From Stictocephala bisonia (Eukaryota; Arthropoda; Insecta; Hemiptera; Membracidae), in the NCBI GenBank assembly GCA_035578905.1, contig JAQJVL010000002.1, positions 9,982,717-10,046,716 on the forward strand: DNA of 64,000 nucleotides, written 5' to 3'. The notes beneath the pieces are model-generated. The model saw only the letters and a list, made by a program, of their open reading frames with translations, ran no database searches and was not told where the DNA came from. The translations under genes and the position numbers were made by a program. Shown here piece after piece: positions 56,931 to 64,000 of this stretch (within the stretch, counting starts at the first letter, position 1; the number at the start of each line of letters is the position of its first letter).

Positions 56931-59334
56931 GAAGATTTATCAGTAATATCAAAGATTATAGAACTATTCACCTTCCACTGTACTGGTTCGCCCCCTTACT
57001 CTATCTGAATAAGTTCCTCGCACAGATCAATAGTCTATGGTGAATGGGCAGATTAATGTGAAAAAGGAGATCGGCCTCTCCTTTTTTAATAAAAAAATAA
57101 TAATGATATATAAACAAACAAATATATATAACAAAAAAGTAAATTCTACCACAGACAAGAAAGAAACATAAATTGCATCCAATAGTGCGATGAATATGTG
57201 TCGAGTAGTAACGTCTCCAGTTTGCCATGCGGCACTATGTAATAAGATACTTAAAGAAGTGGTATCTGTTAATTATATCAACATTTAAGTCAATTGAACA
57301 TTTATAATTGCTCTTAACAACAAATCACAATACACCGGCTGAGCCAGGCGTGCTTCCTAAGTTCGTTACTTCGGCTCCCGTCTGAGAAGTAAACTAATAC
57401 CGTTTAATTAACTAATGATAATATTTGCTAATTGGTGTTTTTCCTGTCTGTAGATTTCTCTTGGCGGGCCACGAACGCACGACCGTTTCCGGAACGGCGT
57501 TTTAATTGGTTTCTTCATTATATGACTAGAGTGGTGTTCGTTCCAACACCGTATGTTATATTTTAAAAGTACGCATGCTGTATGAGTTAAAAGAATCTTT
57601 ATCAACCTTCTTTGGATTTGATTCTTCCTAAGGTAAATTTTAACTTCAAAATAAGATAACAGCTTTATTTATGAACCTTACAATTTTAAACTTGACTTTT
57701 TTTAAAAGAAAATTTTAATTGAAAATTGAAAGAGAACAACATTGTCTTGTGCCCCCTTAGGCAGATTTTGTCTAAATGTTGGCTTATTTTTATATACAAT
57801 ACCAGTAACTATTAGAGTCTTTTTCATAATATCTATCATATGGTAAAGATTGTCTATCACGTCTAGATTTGAACTAAACTTCTTACAAACGATATACCTT
57901 TGATATTGGTCACGTAGTTTTGACCCACAGGAAAATAATAAGCACAATCGGCGTCTTCTGGTATTTTAGGTTAAGTTTGTTTAGGATTAAATAAATATAA
58001 GTTGACGTGTTACCTGTTTATATATATGCTTTGTATACAAATGTGAACTTCCTTCTTAGTTTTACGATTAATCGTTGCTAATTAAACAAATAACATTCCG
58101 AAAAAGACCCTTGTTGTTCCCGAAAAAGATTATTGTTCTTAATTCATATTTCTTTTTAAATAAACTAAAACAGAAAAAATATACCTTAGGAGACACTGAT
58201 CATACTTGTCCTAAAAACAATGTTAAAATTTGAAATACTCGTACATATTTTTAAAAATGTAAGCGTGAAAAATTGTCATGTGAAGTATTGTTCCACTGAA
58301 AACCTTGGCGTTAGCTGCTGATAGCCAAGCGGGGAAGAGAGAGTAAACTGGCCCGACTGTTCAAAGCACACAATGGTTTTGGGATGGACGGTCAAACGTC
58401 AACCGGTCCCCAGACAGTCAACGGAGTTGCAAGTTGTTCCAAAGACAAAAAGCAGGTATATGGTTGGAGGCTCATGTGCAAAAAATTTACTCACTATAGT
58501 GGTGGGGGGGGGGGTTGAAGTGATAAGAAATGTTGGTGATCTTTGCCTGGATTTTTGGTCAGCGTGAACCTAACAACCAAAGTACCAATATTACGTTAAT
58601 TTTATCGAATCAGCGGAAAACAGTCATTTAAATAGTTTGTCTATATACAAATTTGAATGAAAAGCATACTGACAAATTTGTTAACAACACATAATGTGTA
58701 TAGGCCTTTACCCCGCACCTTACGCCCAGCCTACCTACAGCTTCACTCACTTTGTGCCAACTGTACTAGAGTGAAATCATATGCGGCTTCCCGACTTGAA
58801 GATGGATGGAAAATACATACTCAACACTTGACTGTTTTATTCATTATTGGTTGGCCAAGTGGGTTATTTATCTCGAGTATTGCGTCATGTCACGACGAAA
58901 TATTATAGCAGCCTTAGAACACAGTCCAAAATTTATATCCGAGACGTGATGTTAAAATTTCCTTTCAAAATTTATTTATATCGTAACACGTTATAGATTG
59001 AAATGTAAACAGCAATGTCAGCTTAATTTGTATACGAGTCGTAAAACTTATTATGTCGTAATGAAATAGAATATAATTAAAAATCCCAAAGCTTTTATGA
59101 GAACCATTAAAAGTTAATCATTTGTAGAAATAGAACATTCAATTTTTAATATTACAAGAAACATTAACTTGAGGACCACACGAAACAATCAGGTATTTTT
59201 ATTAATTCTGCTAAAGTATGCAAATTTTAATGTGTTCATTGTTAATTTTTCAAGCAAATATCTGCTTTTTTCGGGGACTTAGGATGCTGACAAAAACGTA
59301 AAAAACCACCTAATGAACTATTATACGACGATAT
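56931..59334. other. long stretch without recognised genes
   Basis: AT-rich with a GC-richer patch at 57440-57500 and a run of 11 G at 58504-58514. Frames at 57001-57228, 57702-57947, 58373-58567 and 58657-58908 show no domain I know. Confidence 0.45.
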
Positions 59335-59585
59335 TTGACGGTGGCCTTTACTGTAAAGCACCGACATTTTAGCAAGATCACGGCTTCGAGCAACATCAAG
59401 CGTGGCTGTTCCTTGGGCGAGTGACCGTCTGAGCGATCCCGTCCTTGCACGCAGCCCACCTGCCCGGTTACTGGTGGTTCGGAAGTCACCTTTAAATCGT
59501 TAGTCCCCAGGTTAAGTGTTATAGAGGGCTTCTTAGCCCTAACATTGCCTGGTAAAATGAGACATATTTTAACTGTTAACAACCA
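59335..59585 (+). mobile_element. SINE family S4 copy
   Basis: The 3' domain GTGGTTCGGAAGTCACC, then AATCGTTAGTCCCCAGGTTA and CTTCTTAGCCCTAAC, is shared with 60255-60450. The GC-rich upstream part (GAGTGACCGTCTGAGCG) is specific to this copy. Confidence 0.65.
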
Positions 59586-60254
59586 TCAAATGATAGTCAG
59601 TATTTTTGGTCTAGTAAAAATTTCGTGAAAATCAATTAAATCAGGTTTTGCATATCTTCATAAAATTGGATAAATTTTATTTTCGGTGATTAATTTTAAT
59701 TGATGGACAATCACGTGACAGGTTAGAAAGGCGGTTATTTCCAGGATGAGATAAAATAAGTCCGTACGAACGGAACTAGAGTGGACGGTAATTGCACCGT
59801 CAGAATGGACGTAATCTTTTATCATGATGGATGGTGTTTATCAAGAACCGAAAGTTCGACTAGTACCTCTAAGATGATTGTAAAATTTACTGTTAAGATA
59901 GTTGTTTACTCTCCCAGGATAATCGATCAATTTAATGCTAGGATGGTTGGACATAGCACTATTAGGACTGGTAGCTACTTGACTGTCAAGAACAGTATTC
60001 CACCTCCTGCTAGGACACTTGTTTATACAATCAGGATTAGCTTTTTGTATATCCTCGACAAGGACTCTACTGCGAGGTTAAATGGTCACTTTAGACTTTA
60101 ATACTACCAGTTAGCTCGGTATTGAATACAAATGAAAGTTTTCCCGTCATGCGCGAGGTTAAGGAACTCAATGAATGCGTAATAGGTTATTCTTTAGTCA
60201 GTTTGGTGAAAAGAGTACAATTAATTAATTACCTGATCACTATTTATCATTAGT
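59586..60254. other. no firmly recognised feature
   Basis: A 106-codon plus-strand frame (59781-60101) lies over faintly periodic sequence (recurrent AGGAT and ACTGTTAAGA-type phrases). I treat it as a possible ancient tandem repeat, not a gene. Confidence 0.35.
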
Positions 60255-60450
60255 GATTAGGCGATTAGGACCGGTGTTGGCTTGCCACCCAATCGGTCCA
60301 GGTTCGATTCCCGATATGACTACTAACAGTTTTTGCCCTGCCGCTCCCGTGGTTCGGAAGTCACATAAAGCCGTTGGTCTCCAGGTTAAGTATTAGAGAG
60401 AGCTTCTTAACCCTAACTTCGCCTGATTAAATAAGACGAACTTTAACTTT
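60255..60450 (+). mobile_element. SINE family S4 copy with tRNA-like head
   Basis: The B box GGTTCGATTCCCG follows an A-box-like GATTAGGACCGGTGTTGGC. Then comes the shared domain GTGGTTCGGAAGTCAC, AGCCGTTGGTCTCCAGGTTA and CTTCTTAACCCTAAC, ending in an A/T-rich tail with an ACTTTTAACTTTT repeat. Confidence 0.7.
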
Positions 60451-61539
60451 TAACTTTTTTTATCATTCCGTTCTTGTAATCTCTTCGAATATATCACAAC
60501 TGGTTTAAAAATATAGAAACAAGAGGTTATCTTTATTTTATAATTTGTTTACCTGCTTTCTATTTTGAACATAGTGACCATTGGAGATTTAGTTACTTTC
60601 CAACTCAAACGCTGCCAACTTTCTTAAACAACTATTAGTAAAATTTGAAGATTTCAAATTGAAATCAGACAAAAGCTGTCAACTGACTCTAGAATGTTCG
60701 TGGTTTCTAACTATTTTAAACTCATTTTGTTTGTTGTCACAAAGTGATACTTCATTCAACATATTGAAATGTACTAAAGTCCAATAAAACTTCGACACAT
60801 TGTCTACTTTCCACTAAATTCTTTCAAAATTTAGAAAAATAGAATAGGTAGACCTAAAATTTTTATATTCTCAAATTTACACCAATTTTCTAGTAAACTA
60901 AGTAAATAATTACATATTTTGACAACATCATTCGTGTCTTACAAACGTGTTAAGGAGTGGCCTAGCAGCTATCTGACGAGCTCGTTCAGACGCACTCAAA
61001 ACAGCTGATAAAGACCTACCTCGTGTCTCCTTATCGACACAGCTGGCTAATAAGGTTCTTTGACACCCTTAACAAAGGAAAAGTGTCTTTTTAAAAAACA
61101 TTTGAAAATGCAACCAAGATTTCACTACTTTAGTACGAGCATCTAATGAATATACCTTAACGCTTTAATTCGCAGCCCCATAAGACGTATTATTGCTGTC
61201 TACCTCTCCCAGCATTTATAAAATTAAGTTTTATCGTTTATTTATTATTTATTATCGTTGATTTAAAATAAGAGGGAGGTAAATATGTTGTTTCAATGCT
61301 AGAACGATTAGAGGAACTTATAGCAGCATACGATGTAGATAAAACAACTACTACGAGCACTGCCGGAGTTACTAAAGGGTCCAGCGTTATTTTGGTATCG
61401 GAATAATAAAGACTTTTGGCTAACCTATGAATGTATGGTTTTCAAAGACATTTCCTCCCACCTAGATAACGAAGAAACTTATATGATAGCCAATATTCGT
61501 CAGTATCAAATACATACTTACAAATGCCGCTTTGTTACA
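60451..61539. other. no recognised gene
   Basis: AT-rich; nothing recognised. Confidence 0.45.
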
Positions 61540-61693
61540 AGTCAGTTTTTACACCAGTGGAATTTCTTACTTAGTCTACGAATGGTCCAAACATCTTAAG
61601 CAAATTTTAAGTGAGCCTCCCGGGATTTGAACCCGTGAACCTCTGTATATGAAGCAGAAGCGCTAACTACTAAGCTATCAAGAATCCTGGAGT
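61540..61693 (-). mobile_element. tRNA-derived SINE, family S3
   Basis: The minus-strand head has TTGATAGCTTAGTAGTTAGCG (A-box region), CTTCTGCTTCATATACAGAG and GGGTTCAAATCCCGG (B box), followed by the AAATTCCACTGGTGTA segment. It matches the plus-strand copy at 21546. Confidence 0.65.
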
Positions 61694-61989
61694 CGTGAAG
61701 GTCTTACATATGTGTCTTTGTATTTCAGACTAACGTCATGTAAGTGACAGTTGTGTTCTTTAACATAAACTACGATAGTCTAGTTTTTGTCATAGCTAGT
61801 ATAATTCGAGGTAAAGTGTGACTTGAATGGTAAGGCAAACATTTGGTCATAAAGAACAGCAATTTTGAGTGTCAAACATAAAATACCTAATAAATTTGGA
61901 CTCCTTGTCTCTGGATCACGATTCAATTATAGCTATAGCCAATATTTACTAATTCAATGTTATACTTACTATACATGACGCACGCTCAA
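61694..61989. other. unassigned spacer
   Basis: Nothing recognised. Confidence 0.5.
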
Positions 61990-62330
61990 TTGTTGCCATC
62001 GACGTGAATACTACTAGATATGTTTTTGGTGTCCATGTTGGTTGGTAGTCAGAGTTCTGATGTTGTGTAGGGAAGAGAACTGATTGTCAGACTTGTAGGT
62101 TAGCTGAGAATTAAACCAACAATACGTGGTTCAGATTCCACGTAAAGCTGTAGGTCCCTTAATGTCCCTGGCTATTGGACTATTAATAAATAGTTTCTTT
62201 CTGAGGAACAGTTGACCTTAGGTAGTAACAATAACTACACTCAATCATCTACGCTCATCACTACACGCCTTCATATTCGCCCATCTTGACGATCGGCGTC
62301 TTACTGATGAATAATGAATAATAATAATAC
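61990..62330 (+). mobile_element. SINE family S1 copy
   Basis: It has GACTTGTAGGTTAGCTGAG, the B-box segment GTGGTTCAGATTCCACG, CTATTGGACTATTAATAAAT, the TAGTAACAATAACTACAC tail, GACGATCGGCGTCTTACTG and an AATAATAAT end. Confidence 0.8.
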
Positions 62331-62340
62331 CATAATAGTA

Positions 62341-62531
62341 CCTTTTCCGTTAATTCACTACCACTACTTCAGTTAGGTTATGCTAGATTTGTTTAGGTTA
62401 TGTCAGGTTTGGTTATGTTATGTTAGGTTTGGTTAGGTTATGTTAGGTTTAGTTATGTTATGATAGATCTGGTTTGGTTGTGTTTGTTAAACTAATTTAT
62501 GGTAATGATAGTGGATAAACGGAAAAGATCC
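62341..62531 (+). mobile_element. MITE family M, short variant with GTTAGGTTA filler
   Basis: The ends ACCTTTTCCGTTAATTCAC and GGATAAACGGAAAAGATCC are family termini. The normal body is replaced by repeats of TTAGGTTTGGTTATGTTA, an expansion of the TTAGG-like motif present at one point in other copies. Confidence 0.7.
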
Positions 62532-63105
62532 CAATAATGTTCCAAGCAATTCACTCGATTAATACTTTAACTTTATAATTGGGAAAATAAAAATGTCCAC
62601 TCTTGTTGAAACTTCGTTGTTAAAATTATATAAATACAATAAGTGATGTAGAAACAACACTTGTCAAAAGCTGTTTTTTTTTTTCTATTACAAATTTCTT
62701 TTTTTATTATTTTGGATTTTTAAGCTAATTGAAAAATGAGTGGATAAATTCAGTGTATAATGAATCAGGAAAATTAACTAAAACATTTTTGTTCCGGTGT
62801 TTTGCAGATACCATAAATTTACGGGTATTTGGCAGAAACACCAACCCTGACGTGTCTTTTTGAACGGAACTTGTGTGGCCAGATGAGAGGGGTGAGCAAT
62901 GTATATGTCTCTTTAACTATCGTACAGGTGGGTAGTTTGTTACGAGGACCACCAACACCGTGTGTGTCTTCAACGGTCGTTCATGTGCTGTTGGGAAGGT
63001 CATAAATACGGTATATTCTTCTTACGGTAAATGAATGGGTGGATGACAGAGCCACTAACCCCTTACATTTCTCCGTTACATCGTACGTGTGTGGGGGTTA
63101 AAATG
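62532..63105. other. no recognised gene
   Basis: Contains degenerate single units resembling the G-rich minisatellite (CGTACAGGTGGGTAG near 62923, CGTACGTGTGTGGGGG near 63083). Confidence 0.4.
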
Positions 63106-63575
63106 ACCATGAAGAAAGAAACAGAGACCGCTTCCATAAGGCCGCAGCGAACGTCAAAGTGCAGTTAGTTGGATTACAACTCTTTTTAGATCGTCATACT
63201 ACTGTAGTAATAATTACTACGTTTATCCTTTAGGATCTGGGCTATAAAGGGAGGAACTGACAATTTGCTGGCCCCGTAATCGCATGGCAAACTGGAGAAA
63301 TACCTACTCGACACACTGAAATAAAATGAAACCACTATTTTTACTTCCAGCATGGAATAACATTAAAAAAAACACAAAACAATACTGTAAACATAATATT
63401 ATACACTGAATTTGATTTTGAGAGAAAAATAAATGCAATATAACAAATATAAATTAAAAGTTAAGGTTTACAACAAAGAAGTTTATAACCAAAAGTAGTG
63501 CTATAACCAATAAAATAAGTTATAACAATCGTTACATTATTGGATTCGACCCTGTTTCTTCCTTCTCTGTGGTGA
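63106..63575 (+). mobile_element. MITE family K, longest copy
   Basis: The left end ACCATGAAGAAAGAAACAG and right end CTGTTTCTTCCTTCTCTGTG are inverted repeats. The body has GGCCGCAGCGAACGTC, GCTGGCCCCGTAATCGCATG and CTACTCGACACAC. About 200 bp of AT-rich sequence is inserted or retained before the right end compared with the shorter copies. Confidence 0.7.
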
Positions 63576-64000
63576 CTCCTACGAGCTATCGAAAGGTAGA
63601 TTTTTGTGGCATTTTGAATGGATACTACAGTATTTTAATTACGTTTGCTGACTATTCAACAGCAAGAAGGCGATTATGTGTGTGAGTGTGTGTATGTAAT
63701 CTTCACTCGCGTGTGTGTGTCGATGTAAACACTCCTTGACCCCTGAGCCGCCTAATGATTGCCAACAATGGGCCTTCAAACCGGCGTGCAGCCAGGTTGT
63801 TCCTCGCCTCTCTTGGTACGTGGTGGGTAGGGAATCCTGTGACGTCAGAGTGGCCGAGCAAGGACGCCTACTGATGACGTCATCACCGTAGGCTGCAGCT
63901 GATAGGCGGGTCACCTTCTTTTCATGAAAATCACGAAACGATTTTCTTCCTAATTATTTTGCAAAATATTTGTATAAGACATATAATCTGTATCGACAGT
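63576..64000. promoter_or_regulatory. GC-richer block with two CRE palindromes
   Basis: TGACGTCA occurs at 63840-63847 and 63875-63882, the second inside the 14-bp palindrome TGATGACGTCATCA (63872-63885). The block 63720-63910 is GC-richer than its surroundings, and a GTGTG-rich microsatellite-like stretch lies at 63677-63722. CREB/ATF-type sites 35 bp apart in such a block suit a promoter, but no gene is visible before the window ends. A 91-codon minus-strand frame (63639-63914) shows no domain. Confidence 0.35.

Noticed and set aside
59781..60101. 106-codon plus-strand frame as a gene
   Set aside because: The peptide has loosely recurring phrases and sits in faintly periodic sequence. No domain, splice sites or conserved neighbour support it.

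Overview
This window looks like non-coding, repeat-rich nuclear DNA from an arthropod, most likely an insect. The evidence is its strong AT bias, lack of long open reading frames, absence of bacterial gene architecture, dispersed blocks of a TTAGG-like motif (48850-48910, 52260-52300, 62380-62490), and a mobile-element mix typical of insects: Penelope-like, LINE, Helitron, mariner, PIF/Harbinger and tRNA-derived SINEs. I cannot fix the order or species from sequence alone. I find no host protein-coding gene I would defend. The longest reading frames are minisatellite, LINE or SINE sequence, or chance.

Layout. 0-6 kb: a terminal-inverted-repeat element at the window edge, a Helitron (1961-2501), a decayed MITE and a degenerate 57-bp-type minisatellite carrying two hairpins. 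6-16 kb: a LINE tail, SINE pieces, a CpG-rich island (about 9.93-10.15 kb), and two head-to-tail Helitrons, the second split by a Penelope-like element with recognisable RT and GIY-YIG coding and a hammerhead-ribozyme motif. 16-20 kb: a 111-bp higher-order minisatellite, a near-perfect 99-bp-arm palindrome, a MITE, and a well-preserved hammerhead core. 20-23 kb: LINE reverse-transcriptase remnants and SINEs. 23-31 kb: mostly anonymous AT-rich DNA, a GC-richer MITE, Penelope-like ends, and a PIF/Harbinger-like element inserted cleanly into one of them. 30-41 kb: LINE remnants, four SINE copies, a 124/132-bp tandem array, and a GC-rich block ending in a splice-donor-like site. 41-50 kb: a fold-back mariner derivative, G-rich minisatellites, a 50-bp-type tandem array, a TIR element and more hammerhead repeats. 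50-56 kb: two MITE families side by side and four large minisatellite arrays in alternating orientation. 56-64 kb: tRNA-like SINEs, MITEs, and a GC-richer block with two CRE palindromes at the right edge.

Two systems recur. The first is a set of Penelope-like terminal repeats built around the layout CTGANGA, stem II, GAAA, six-base palindrome, C. This is the layout described for hammerhead ribozymes in Penelope-like elements. Some copies sit between inverted arms. The second is a dispersed minisatellite, with a 34-37-bp unit and a 111-bp trimer derivative, whose best units contain GGGTGGGCGGGTGGG, an ideal G-quadruplex motif. It occurs in at least eight places and in both orientations.
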